Below are positions 1 to 13,600 of a stretch of DNA of 64,000 nucleotides, piece by piece (positions within the stretch are counted from its first letter, which is position 1; every line of letters begins with the position of its first letter). This DNA comes from Heligmosomoides polygyrus polygyrus (lineage: Eukaryota; Nematoda; Chromadorea; Rhabditida; Heligmosomidae). The translations under genes were made by a program, and so were the position numbers. The stretch is taken from the NCBI GenBank assembly GCA_947396885.1, contig OX377203.1:25857253-25921252 (forward strand). Direction: 5' to 3'. Under the pieces are notes generated by a model, which saw nothing but the letters and a program-made list of their open reading frames with translations, was not told where the DNA came from and did no database searches.

Positions 1-1609
1 TCAGGGTGCGGTTTTCGTTGGTACCCTCACGAATACTACTGCCCTGATCGCCTGGCGATCCTTGGTTAGGTGAGGTCGATTGCTGTCTCCTACTCATCTT
101 GTGTACGTCTAATTGGTCTCAAAATCCAGTAGGGTTGAGAAGACCCTTGGTCGAGTGGTCACACTTAGGTTTGCTTCCTTTCAGGCTCTGAAGAAGGCGA
201 TCTCGCCGAAACATAAGCCTAATAAACGCTGTTACCAACCTCGCCTAGAGCTCAAGGAAGAACTATTACGAATTCGACATCATGCCGAGGTTCATAGAAA
301 GTCGTACATGGCAACTATTGAAATACGTTTAGAGAATTGTTGCACAAATGCGGAATACTAGAGATTCTATGGTTGGAGAATCCCGTCCACATGTTCACTT
401 TTGTCCTATCTGAGATCCTTCCTATCTTACTGAACCAAGATGTACATGTTTCCACATCCTGATTGAGCCTCAGTAGAATGCCCTGATCAGAATTACGTTT
501 TTTCTGGGATGTACTAAGCCTTCCAACAAAATCATGGATACTAATAATTCCTGCATTTAATCACAGCATCTGCGGAGGCAGAATACACGCTCGACTATAT
601 CCGCAGTAGCATGTGGAGATGGAACGCGTGGAGCATCTCAGTAGGCATGGGTGTCTCTTATTATCGGCTGTCCTATATGCCTAACTTTACAATATGGCTT
701 TAGTTTTTGTGATGAGAGCGGAGCTTTTAGCCCCGGCGAGAATCGAGCCATCGGCGCTGATGCTGGTGCAGCACTACCGACTCTCACGTAGCAGGGATTG
801 GCATCCGCCCATGATCTGTCTCTGTTCGAATCCTGCATAAGCCTCCCGTTTCGACGTATACCCATCGTATGAGATGTAATGCTGCTATATAATAACTACT
901 GTGGAAATGGTAGGGCTATATGTATGCTGCGCGATGTACTCTAATATGTAGCTCTTCATAGGTCCGAGCTGAGAGTGCCATTCGGACCATCGGTCGGGTC
1001 GTAGAGCGATCACGACAGACAACTTCACGCCATCTGTCCCACTCTCTTCTCCCTGCTGGTAGTTCGCTTTCATTCCGTACGCCTCCAATATTTTGCACCA
1101 GCAGCGGGGGCGTGTTTCACGTTGGGCAGCGAGTTACATGCGGAACGAGCAGCTGAAAAACAGTGATTGAACTGCCTAAGTGACGTCGCCAAACGTGGAC
1201 AGCAGCGGCATCAAGGCAGGAGTTTTTCCGGCTCATCACAGGCTGCTGACGATAGCGGTTTTCTTGGGAAAGACGGATCCATCATGACATAGAAGAACCG
1301 CGTTAAGCCACCACAGAACTAGCGACTGACACGCCAGCGGGAGGCTCTCTCGAGCGTCATTCGAGGGTGCTCGGCTCTTCCTGGAACTTTAGCTGTCCGC
1401 CTGGGAGCTTAAACGTAGACTCCTGAAGAACGCTGATTAACGCCATAGTGTGATTTTCAGTTGTACTTTTGAGTCTCTCGTAATTAGAGGCTAGTTTCAA
1501 TAACAAGAACGTGTGAAGACTGAAATGGGCAGAGAGGAGGAAAACAGCGGCTGGGCGAAATTCTCAGGTCGGTCAGCTATTTCTCCAAAGATAATCTATT
1601 TGCTTTCAG
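1..1609. other. upstream or first-intron sequence, no supported exon
   Basis: The ida-1 signal-peptide exon should lie here or before the window. It must end in phase 1, and I found no start-plus-hydrophobic segment with a suitable donor. No recognised repeats. The open frame at 113-361 + has no recognisable features. Confidence 0.5.
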
Positions 1610-1660
1610 GTTGCACACTCACCGACACGCTATGTGAGGAAGACGAGTACTGCTTTCAGG
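1610..1660 (+). CDS. ida-1: ida-1 exon: RESP18-homology Cys cluster
   Basis: This 51-nt exon is flanked by a tttcag acceptor and a gtgagc donor and is phase 1 at both ends. It encodes [17 protein letters not shown] and splits the next Asp codon, which is completed 12 kb downstream to give CFQDGVFGQC. The Cys spacing and the FGQC motif match the RESP18-homology domain of IA-2. It shows that the gene reaches the left edge of the window. Confidence 0.85.
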
Positions 1661-4600
1661 GTGAGCTCGCTAGAAACTATGTAGTAGAACTAATGGGACG
1701 AAAATCGGTCGTCAAGAATTTCTGTCAGCACTAATCGATCATCGATCTTTTGTCTAGCTTTTTATGGCTTTCTATGGAAATATAACTTCCTATCGAACGA
1801 AAGAATAGTCAGTAGCATTTCTAGCGGTTAGTCAACGTGCTTGTCAGGCGTGTGCATTGGATTCAAGCCCTAATCTTCGGGTGTTGATTCGTATAACAGC
1901 ATTTTTGAGACCATTATGTAATTGAATGATTCTTATTGCGTCAACTTTGCAAATAGGGAATAAATAAGTGATCGGAGCCACGGTGATTGCGGAGCTTCCC
2001 GATAATTGTATTCCTGATTCGATCAGACATATCCAGCCGGATAATGGAAAATGATTCCTCTTCTTTTGTTCCGTAAGACCGAATAGAACTTTATTCCAAC
2101 GACCTCTTGATGGAATAGTTCGGAAGATCAACTGATGTTGCAAATAATCACATTGTCTTCTATCAGGATTCCGCCACGAATCGAAAAAGTATGGCGGTAT
2201 TGTCGCGTAGAAGTTTCTTTCCACACTCTCAGACACTCATTGCCACTTGAGCGGTCATAAAATCGTTAACAGTCTAGCGCAAAAGATGGACTTAAATGTA
2301 TGCTGAGGAAATGAGACCGAATCAGCTGCAAAGATCGGTCCCTCACACTAGTTAGTGGAGTCCTCCTGACTAGTAGTGTAGACAGCTCCATACAGTTCTG
2401 GCTCAAGAAAAGCCAGGCAACGTTAGGAAACATATTCGTCAATTTCGAGCAAAGTGTAGAAAACAGTTGATGCATTCGTAGAAGAGATTTCCTTAGAAAA
2501 CTAAGAATGATGGGGTAAAAATTTCAATCAGTTTTCTTTGCCAGAATGTTGCCTTTTATTATGGAATTAATCCGTGATGTCTTAGTTCAGCGAGAATTAC
2601 GCCACAACTCCTCTATTTTTGGGCACACTGACTGCCCTTTTCACCGTATCAGACGATTTTTCTAAGAGTCAGTGTTCTGAAGTCTTTTTCACACAGAAAA
2701 TAAAAGATGGTGTCCGACCGTTCAATCAGTGCATCCTTTTTTGAGTTCGTATATAACCACTTGACCGCGTTAGTGATCCTTCTCTCGTCACGAGAGTGGA
2801 AATGTCTTCTTTTCCTCCAACATGTTCACCCAAACAAGGTACTAAAGTAGGCCGCAACCTGGTCGTCCTATTGAATGACATTGAAGGGTTCAGAAATTGA
2901 AGAAGAAAGTGACCAAAAGACCAGTGTGTTTTGTCTCGTGATATAAGCATAGCACCGTAGCAAGAGCGCGGATTTCCGTCGTGCACTTTGTCATTGGCGA
3001 CGGAAATCCCTCAAAAACCTCCGACGATATATCTTGAGTTCTTTGCCCACAAAGTGACGCGATATTGCTGAGAAGCGCTCGTCATATTTTCGCGGAAAGT
3101 GGTCGTCTCCGCCTGTGGCCACCTGTGTATGGGGAAGCTCTACAAGTGCTCTCATAAAAAGCTTTGTCGGAAGTGGGGGCGCTTTAAAAACGCCACCGTG
3201 AAAACGTGGGCTTTTCGAATAACAGAGCAGCGATGTAGCCCTGCTAAGGTCAAAGCCTCTTGCCAAAACCAGTATTGAGGACAAAAAGGAAAGAAGACGG
3301 CATTAGCCGGTCACGATGCAGCGTGCGGAATGCGCCGCGCTCTCTACTTCTACTGGATATCCTTTGATTACGTTTGACCAAACAGTGAACTTCAATGACC
3401 AGCCGTTGGATAGCTCAGTGGCTCATCTTTCCCAGACTAATCTGACACCAATTCACCGATTCCAGAGGGAGCACTGGCTTGGTTGGGTTGGACCTGGCGA
3501 GACCTTTGCAGCTCAATTGTGTACTCGATAGATAGTTTTCAAACAAAAATCGATAAAACAAGTTTTTCTGTTGCCTAGTGGTAGACTAAATAATCAGTGC
3601 CTTCTTATTAGGTAGGTTAATTCATTGGTTGGACAGAAAATCAATCTGCCTTTCGCCAGTGAGTTTGCTGTTGTTTATTCTGTTCACGAATGCGTATAGC
3701 GCAGTCGTTGGGGACAGCGACTCTCGAGAGTGAAAACGATCAATGGCACCGTTCAGACCAGCCCAACATTAAACCCTTTCGTCACTTTGGGTCGATGATT
3801 TCAAATCCTACTATATATAATCGGCTAAAATCACGTGTCCGTCACGGGAGGGGGGACTGAAGCCAAAAGATGCCTATAGCAGTGCGGCGTATGCCAGCCG
3901 GGCATTCTTTGAGCTTAACCATGGGCGATTGCTGGCTAACTATATCCTTGGCGGCTGATCGTCCAAGTTTTCGAGATCTTCAAGGGGCAACACGTCAGGG
4001 TATGAATGGGGATCGAGTGCAGAGCGTAGGGATACAGGATGCCTCCCCCAGACGTCGTTCAGCGTGCGTCTGGATTCAGAAGACGTGCTGATGACATCGT
4101 TCAACGTCGTCCAACGTGCGTAGGGATTCGGAAGGCGTGCTGAAGATGTCGCCCAACGTGTGTAGGGATTCAGAAGACGTGCTGATGATGCCGTCTAATG
4201 TGTATAGAAATTCCGAGTAAGGGCGACCAATAGAAGAAGACCAACAAAGAGGACCATTAGGGGGGGGGGGGGGAGCGTGAATAAGGGGCCGGGGACCAGC
4301 ATTTTCCCTCAACATCGTTCAGTGTGTGACGGATTTCTGAAGACGGCTTACAGAAGTCGTGACACGTGTGTCAGAGTGCGGAAGGAGTGTCGTAGACGTC
4401 GTGGCAACGTAGTGACACGTAAATCGGTACTCAATGTCAGATGTGCGTGCTTGACTCTCACTCGGTTTCTTTGCCAGCACATAAGAAAGAAGTATTTCGG
4501 GAGGGCGGGGGGGGGGACACGTAGAGAACGAGCGATTTGGAAAATAAATCGCGTGCATGTGATGAAGGGTGGATGGGCTTCATATGCGCAGTGAAAATTC

Positions 4601-7600
4601 TGCCCTACCATATCCCATTGCATTAACCTATACAGTAAAACCAGTTTTTTTTCTGTAAGAAGGCCTAAAAAGGAAAAGAGAAGGATTGGGGCTCCCAACC
4701 AGATGGGATGGGGTTGTTCTATTCTCGGGGTTTGGGGACGAAGCCCCCAACCAGATGTTTGGCGGCCGCGCCCCCAACCAGACGTTTGGCGGCCGCTAGG
4801 CCTTGTAGCTAAAATGGCCTACACGGCGAGGCGACAGCATGTGTCAGTTCATCGCAAACAGTCAGAGTACTGGCCATACACGTCCCTTTTCGTGACACGC
4901 CCATTCGATATGACTTAATTGGTCTGCTGCATTGCCTCCCATGTAGACCACATTAAAAACTACCATCCTGAATTGTTTTTTTAACTGACCAGTATATACA
5001 TATATATAATTCGATGTGTAGATCGAATAGGCATTCACTTCGTTTCCACGACATTGCGGAGAATTAGTGGGTGGCGCACACAGCTAAAGGATCCATCCTT
5101 ACCCTTTTACACCGATTACAGTACTTCTCCGCCGCAGGCGCACTGGATGATTGTTTTCGCCGGCTCATTCCGCGGGCGAAGGAATTAGATTTCTGAGCGG
5201 TGGCCTGAACGAGTGCAATTACTCTTCAAAAATGGCAAAACACACTTAGGGCAGATAGACGCGATCGCCGGGCCGGTAAATAGGCCAATGCGAGAGATCA
5301 GTGACTGGAAAACTTATTACATCCGCCAATTAGTGCCTTGCCGCTTCATAAAGCGGTCCGATTGAGCAGCTCATTTCAACGGGTGGAAGCCCGTCACCAT
5401 TGTCCCACTGTCGGTCGATGGCTATCTATCACGGAGCCCTGAATTCGAGTCTGCGACGGGGAGCGCTCTGAAATTGAAATCGACGCAATTCCAACGCCGT
5501 ATGGTGCTTGGGACGAGTCAGACCTCATTTATGTCAGAGCATTTCAGATGCTCTCGCAGCTATCGATGGCCGAGCTAGCATAAATAGGACGGGACAGGCC
5601 GGGGAGCTTTGCAGCTCGGCTTCAGTGAGAGCGGCATCTAATTTCCGAGAGAGCTGACAGCTTGTTTCTTGAAGTGAACCTATTTCCTTATGCTAGCAAA
5701 CATCTGGAGAGAGTTGAATGGCGTCACAAATACGCCACGGGAGATCCAACTGAAGAATAATAAGTAGGGCTTCATAATGAACGGAAAAGAACTATTATCC
5801 AGGGAAGTGGAGCACAGCTATTGCGAGGATAGTTCTGAAACCCCTAGTGGTCAACTGTAAACAGCAGTTAGTCGTATGAAATTCACGGAAAGGTGACAGG
5901 ATGTTCGCCAACTGTTGACTGGCAAGTTTCCTACGGTAGTTCAACAGGATTAAGAAAATCGTTTGCAATTACCATCGCACGGAGCGCTTGCAGTGCAGTG
6001 TGACACTTCCATGCCGCTGCACAATTTATGCGTCACCATACGCCGTCATCTTGGCTTAAATCATCTCACACACGCAGCGGTCAACTGGAAGGACTACTGT
6101 AGTCTACTGGTAAAATTTCAGCGATAGTTGAACGAGTATTCACCCCAGGTGGAACTGAACACTTCGAACAGGAGCTTAAAATGTGTTAAACCGTGCTGAA
6201 AAATACGTTTCAAACTCTCGCCACAGAAATTTCGTTAGGGCCTGTTCATACTTCACGACAAGAGCGACAAGAACGACAAAAGCGACAAGAGCGACTGGAG
6301 CGACTGGGGCGACGGATGTGGTGTGGTGTACGTAAATAATTACGCGTTCCACACTGCATTCGTCGCGGATGGAGTGTGGAGTGCACAATTATTTACGCAC
6401 ACCACACTATGTCCATCGCCCCAGTCGCTCCAGTCGCTCCAGACGCTCCAGTCGCTCTTGTCGCTTTTGTCCCTCTTGTCGCGAAGTATGAACAGGCCCT
6501 TAGGCCTTGTTCGACAGCAGCGACAAGAACGACGAAAGGGCAGTGTAGGCAGCGCGGAAGTATGAACAAGCAACAGCAGCGACTGGAGCGACAGCGCCGG
6601 CGCTCGAGTATGAACACTTTTCGGCGGCGCGCTCGGTTTAAATCGATATGCATGTTTTGCACGAGTCGCTCTTGTCACGAATTATGAACCTTTCAGGACG
6701 AATATTGTGCATCTGCCGGTCAACAGCTTCGGTGAATTATAGTGGTCTTCCAGTTGACCGCTTTGAATGTGAGATGACTTAACACATTGACGACAATATG
6801 ACCCACCGGTCAATCTTTTGTCCTGCTGTCTCCGGCTTTTATAGATGTTTTTTCTATTCCCTAATCACCTGTGACAGGAGAATGTCTAGCAGCAATAAGC
6901 AAGAAAATGTCGTTGCTTTTACTACATATATCGAATTTTGAACATTTACATTGTACTAGGAAGGAGACCAATTCTACAGTCAAATCAATTCAAGTCAGTC
7001 TTCTTCGCCCGAAGTTCGCCCAATGAGGTAATTTGGAGTGCTGATCACGAACCAGACACCCGTTTTCAAAATTTCGGCCAATTACGGTAAGTCACCACGG
7101 TAGATACGGGTGAGTAATGCTGTCGGAGTCGTGGTCATCAATTTTGCCCGAACTTCGCCTATGGGGTTACTTGGGGTGCTGATCTCGGATATGGCATTCG
7201 TTTTCAAAATTTCGGCCAATTACGGTACGTTACGGTAGATACGGTAAGACTGTCGGCGTCATCGTTACCGACTTTGTCCAAACGTCGTCTACGGGACCGT
7301 GACTCCGACAGCCTTAGTCACCCGCACCTACTGTAACCTACTGCAATCGGCCGAAATTTCGAAAACGGATGTCAGGTTCGTGATCAGCATACCAAATAAT
7401 CTCCTTTGAGAAACTTAAGGCAGAAAAGACTGACTTGAATTGATTTGATTGTAGAATTGGTCTCCCTTCCAGTAGAATGTTTTAATTCGGTATATGTGAT
7501 GAAAGCGACGACATCTTTTTTGCTTATTGCTGTTGGACATTCTCCTACCACAAGTGATTAGGGAACAGAAAAAAGTCTATAAAATGTGCACGAAGCAAAA

Positions 7601-10600
7601 AAAGTCCGCGAGGGACACTATGAGCCACCGGTGGCTCACAGCGCACGCGTGTAGAATCGTGCGCGCTCCCCACGCGGCAGTCTGCCGCAAAAGACGCTTC
7701 GTGCCATGCAATTCGCCGGACGTTCACCCACAGTTGACAGCCAGGGGCTTCAGAATTATCCTCGCCACGGACGTGCTCCATCATCCTGCCTAAGCGCCGG
7801 GAAAAGACATCTGTTTAGCACATCCAAATGTTCTTCGGAGGTTTAAAGGACAAAACCATTGGCGTTATTCAATAGCCCTGGTGTGTCGATCTTCACTTCC
7901 GTTTAAAAAAGAACTGGAAACATGTGCAGTTCGCGTGCACATGTACCTCCGAGCCCCATACCTTCTACCGTTTAGTTTTCGATGAATCCAAAGCCACGGA
8001 TCACCTGGGACTCAATTGATCACTGAAATCGGCAAGCCAAATATAGCCAAGAATAGGCTGGCCAACATGGAAAACTGGATAACCGCTAAGTTTGCATATA
8101 AAATGCACAGGAAGTCGCCCTGCTGACAAGAAAGACGAGCTGACCCAGAACACATTGAATCCGATGCTGGCTCGACGAATTTTCATTCGGGCCGATAAAT
8201 GGAACTGGATAATGGTAGTTGCGAAAGACCTCGGATCCCAGTTTTCCAGAAGAGAGGGATTTTCTCCAAACCGGATTTTTGTATGATTCAGATGAGCAGT
8301 ATTTCTTCAGATCGAGCACTGGATATCCTTCTCGGATATGATATCGGACTCCTGATAAAAATCGGCAGAGTTACACAAAAATTCGCTACTGAGAACCCTT
8401 ATCTGAATTTCTTCAAGTGTTAGTATTGCGCCAAACGAGGTTTTTATGGCGAATCGTCTTTATTTATCAGTGGGCCAACGTTTCGACAAGATCGTCGTCT
8501 TCATAGGCTGTTCAATCCACTAAGAGTGCCGATGTCACTCTGCGTTAGTAAGGTTGGCGAGGACGAATCAGTACTAACACTTGGAGAACTTGAAATGCCG
8601 AGGTTTTACGAAGGGAGAGGCTTTGATCTAATGCCTCGCCTGAATCTTCCTAGAACCCGGAAGCTTCGAAAATGACATCATCCCCACCACCCAGAGTTTG
8701 AAAAAATGGCGGATCGCAATTACCGGAATCTGCGTCGGATTCATTGTATACGTCTTGGTGATAAATTATCAATGGAGCGCGAAATCATGCTGTGCAGTAA
8801 AGCTGTCTGCATCTTTATCTTATTCCAGTATTTTATCCCTTTTATCCCTCCGGCTAGGTTTGGTAATGAAAGCTTCTTTTTGTAACTCTTTAGACTTCAG
8901 GCTGCCTTGGCTAAACTCTACGCTGAAATCAGCTTATCATGCAGCTTATCATGGCATTCTTTTTTTGTTGAGGAAATGCGAACAGTTAAGGAGGTCCTCT
9001 CAGTGATTGGAAAGTTCTCTCAATATTTTTACTGCACGAAAAACGCTTTACTAGACCTGACTCTCAAGCTAATCTGAAGATCTCGGCCGTGTCGGCCGGC
9101 ATGCTTTCCATCGTTGATGATCAACACGACCACTAAGCTGCTGAGGGTCACTGTGATGGAAGGCCTAGGGCGGCTTCAACTCCTGGCGCTCCACTTCTGT
9201 CTATAAGCCCTGTTTTGTCTCCGTTGCCCATCCCTCTGCCACGCATGAGCGAGAATGCCATGTAATCCAGTTAGCCATGCGAGCATGCATTCTAACATTT
9301 CTTCGCTGTCCTACGATCTCTGTGTTCGTTAGAAGGATGTTTAAAAAAATCGAAGCTCTTGCATCAGGCGGGACTCGAACCCTTTAGTCTATACTTTGGT
9401 TTATGCATAGAGCGGTTGGTGCAGAGGTTATATGCACTTACACACTTACAGGATATTCTGTCTGTCTGAATATCTCCGTATCAACCAATATCTAAGTAAG
9501 GAATAAGCTCATGGCCGCTCCTTTAGAGTTTTTGCTAAATACTTGAGCACATTGGCTCCTACATATAATCCTTCTTCGCTTATTAACAATGCCGGAAGTG
9601 TTGGCTAGGCTGGTATATGTCGCGAACATGGGCAACATTGGGAGGAGGTGGCGCGCCAGACAATCGGTCCACATCAAGTTGGCGTGCCATTCAGAGGGAG
9701 GCTTGTACGGTCAGTATTCTGATTGGCTGGCGTATGTTGGACCAGCGCTCTGCTTGAGCATGATGGCTGGCGCTCCACCACCTCTCACTGTTGTCCAACT
9801 CCAGTCGTCTCCAAACCCATAGCTACGTGCAGGTATGACCCTCATGAGGAGTTCTGCCGCCAACCACTGCTCGACACTGGCTGTTGTTTATCAGAACCAT
9901 TATCGAAAATGGTTCTTCCGGAGCCACACACTACGGCTCCTATGATGTGATCGTTTCTTCTTTTTGCAGAATTAAAGTGCTAAAGAACAGCTTCACGCTA
10001 AGGAGATAGCATCAGTTAAACCTGCCGAAAAAACTAAAGAAAGAAAGTTAAGGGATAACTGCTCGTTTGCATTCAAACAAGAATACTTCATTCGCTTCCC
10101 TCTCATGCCATTAGACACGAAACGAGCGAACCACGAGGAGCAACACCAATGGTCGGCGAATTGCATTGGAATTCGCTACTTGTATTGATGCTCACATCAG
10201 AGGCGGGATTCGTGATTGACATTGCCAGGGTTATGTGGGTAGAGGGTAGAAATTGAAGCACTACCTAGATTTCAGAAGAGCATGAAGCTGGGTGAATGAT
10301 GGTGTAGATTTATCACTCGCCGAGTTATATCAGGTCATGAATACGAAACTTGCCCTCTGTCCACTATCCTCTGCTGGTAAGCTTGTCCATTACCATTATC
10401 CCGTCACCTTATTTAATCCGGCCTCAGGTCCTCAAAGCCAGCGAATTCCCTTAGAAGGGCATCATTCATAGGAGCGTTCCTAGCGTGGCCCGCCACACCC
10501 GAAGCCGGCGACGGGCGCTGGTCACCCATAAGAGCGTGCCAGGCGTACTACTATTATAACTGACCGTCCGTCGAACAGACGTGGTAATTGCTTCGGATGA

Positions 10601-13600
10601 CGGCCTGCCGAGGCATCGCGCTGGCGGCCATTTGCCATCGATTCCTTGTTGTTATGATGAGGTGGGCGTTTGTTTTTGTAAAGGTAGAAGCTGGCGTTGT
10701 GGTCGTTCGGCTTCGAAAGCAATTGAAACGCATTTCGCTCCTTCGAGTACGAACGCCGCCGGAAAATGAGGGAGGGTTTTCGAGCGGATCGCTGCAACTG
10801 AAGAATCCTCCTGGAAATTTACAGGTCGACGCAGTTCCCTGAGCGATTCTTGTAGAAGGAACGTCAGACACTGTAGAGCTTATTGTGATACATAGGGCGC
10901 TACATCCAGTCTGTTGAATAGCATTATCCACAACGATATTTTGCTGACCGCAACTTCAGAGTCAATCAAGTCTAGCTCGAGCTTCTTCTCGAATTCGCCC
11001 ACATACTACAGAACCTCCTCTCAACTTCAAAAACCACAGGCAAAGGATAAAGGATTAACATTTGGCGCTCATCGAGATTTTTTGGGGTGCGCCACACAAC
11101 CTATGCTCACATACAGTGGCGGCAAAGTATTTACGGACACCTACCTATGCGGAATTTTTCGATAGTAACTTTGCAACCAGGGACTCCACAGGAAATTTGG
11201 ATAGGTTTTTGGAATTTTCAGAAAATTCTCTGCAAAACGCATTTAAACGTTATCTTGGCTTGGCTAAATTCTAAGCGAAATTTCACGTGGAAGTAAAATG
11301 GTCATGAGGTAATGCACTGGAAACACCTCTTCAAAATCGCAATGCATTGCAGTAGATCATAATGATCAACGCTAAAAAGCGGGCAGACCGCTTTACATAG
11401 TGGCAGTCGAGATCGAAAAACGAGACCGAGGTAGATGTCCGTATTTTGCCGCTGCTGCATGTCCTGAAGACATGGTACTTCGCCTATACAGTGAGCTGCG
11501 TGACCAACTAATGAGCAAGACGGTGTTTTACTTCTCCCACGCAAGCCTGGTACCAATTCAACGAGCTCGTGAAAAGGGAAGTCTTGGTTGGCCTGGGCGG
11601 GTAACCGCAACCAAGAATCTGCAATCGGGTGCACGCGACAGACTCCTCTAACTAGGGAAGGGTTTCGACCTCCCATGGGACTTCAAGCTGAGACTAGAAT
11701 CATTAGAAAGAACTCGGAATGCTGATTAAGAATATGGGTGTCAAAATTGCAAAAGGAAACTCCTGAGAGAGTTATGTCCTGCCAAAATCGGTCACCACAG
11801 GCTGGCTGTGCGACGCCCAGGGCGCGAGAGTGGTGAATCATTGGGACTCGGTAAGAAGGGCCGGACAGCTGCTGCAGTGGCGCGGGGTAGTGCTCACGCT
11901 TGTCGGGCGCGGCGTGGTTGGTTCGGTTCGCGTTGCTACCGTTTTTTTTTTGCAAATCATAATTTATTTTCGAAATGACCTTTTTCTGAATTAAGACACG
12001 TGTGTGATTAAATAGATGGGAAAGGTACCATACGCGTTTGTAAAAATGGTCGAAGGCAAATGGTGATTGGCACCCCAAATTCAGCGAGAAGAATGGACAA
12101 CACCTTTGCTGGTGGAACGACATAGTGAGTGAAGAAAAAGCAGTAGATCAAGGGGGCTTCCACATCATACATTCTACTTACCTTTTTGTTTCACACATTT
12201 TTTGCTTTGTTCCATAAATGCCAAGGTTGTTAGAAACACCTCTAGTTATTCAATATATGACTTGGAATCTATTTCTGAAAAATAGTAAATAAAAATGTTA
12301 CAATAGCAGTTTTTTGCCTTCTAAGTGGGTTACTACTCGTTTTACAAAAAGAAGCCCAAAACATAGACAGAGCATGAAAATTGCTTTAATAACAGCCATA
12401 ACAGGGAAGATGAATTTTCGGAAAACTCCTTTTCTAGGTTGAAGGGTTTTCGGGAGGAGTCTATTTTACAGTCGTATTAATAAGTTTTACAAAAAGAAAC
12501 CGAAGATCCAAACCAATTCAGATCATCAGTTTATCAAACTGGAATTGGGTGCGTTCTATTTCTATGGGGTATCATGGAGGCAATCTGACTCCTTTTTTGG
12601 GCTACAGTATGGCTTTCGCTGATCAGTCAGTGGATAGCTCAATGACTGATCTCGCGCCGTACAGTTCTGCTACCGATTCCCTCATACTAATCATTGGACG
12701 GCCTAGCACGCGTACGAGCGGATAAAAGGTAAAGTAAAAAATTTAAAAAAATTTAGAAGTTAGAGAAAAGTTAAAACGGAGCTCAATGGTCTACAATCTA
12801 TCTGGCTGGAATGGGGCACCGCTATTAAACGCAAAACGAACACAGTCAATGTGTCCTGTTTTCGGCAGAAAATTACGTAGAAACGTCCTCGTAGCTAGCT
12901 ATGTGTTTGTCCTTAAGAAATAATACACTTTCAGTTTTACTATCGCTGTCAACTGTACTAAGAATAAGTGAAGTGCTCCCCCTACCCTCCACTAGGACAG
13001 ATCCCAGATCATAATTTTCTGGTGCACGACGGAATCGGGAGAATGATGCTGCTTAAGGCCCTCCCAGACTTCTGCGCCGTTGCCGCTGCCCTATCATACA
13101 TCATAGGGTAGGGACGCAGAGCTCGCCGCCGGCGGCGTCCCTGCCCTATCCTTAACCATTGCGGCGAGCGGCGTTGCCGCAGAACTCTGTGGGGGCCTTT
13201 ACGCTGCGCTCGCTGATAGATTAGAGGGAAAATTAGAGTAAAATCTCAAGCAAATTATTTACCACTTTTAAAGCAACCATAAACTTGTGTGAAACAGAAC
13301 AATGAAAAATGTTGGCTCTCAATTTTCCCAGTGTGGGCAGTGAAACCGCCAGGCAATTACACCTACCATTATTAAGTTATTTCTTCAGAGTGATTCTGAG
13401 AATTGGACTGCTTTTATGGCAAGTGTATTAAGCCAAGACCGCAAAAGCTTTCCTTCGAATCGAAAAGAGCATGCTGATAGTTTAGAGGGGAAGCTTTAGA
13501 GAAACAACAAATAAAAAACTGCGGCGGAATAGCGAATATCCGTTGTACAATTACATATGTACGGCATAATACCAAGAGCGGAAACAGAACCAATAAGCTG

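Noticed and set aside
6323..6687. Several overlapping open frames of 80-112 codons
   Set aside because: They are translations of the GAGCGACAA tandem palindrome on all frames, not genes.
8698..9006. Open frame with an N-terminal hydrophobic stretch
   Set aside because: No splice context, no family resemblance and poor composition after the hydrophobic part. It cannot be joined to ida-1 in phase with the Cys exon.
10588..10842. Open frame with valine-rich segment and some coding feel
   Set aside because: No recognised domain, no splice evidence, and it lies in an intron on overlapping frames of both strands.
11683..12123. 146-codon minus-strand frame
   Set aside because: No domain, no splice context; it overlaps repeat-like sequence and reads as low-likelihood protein.
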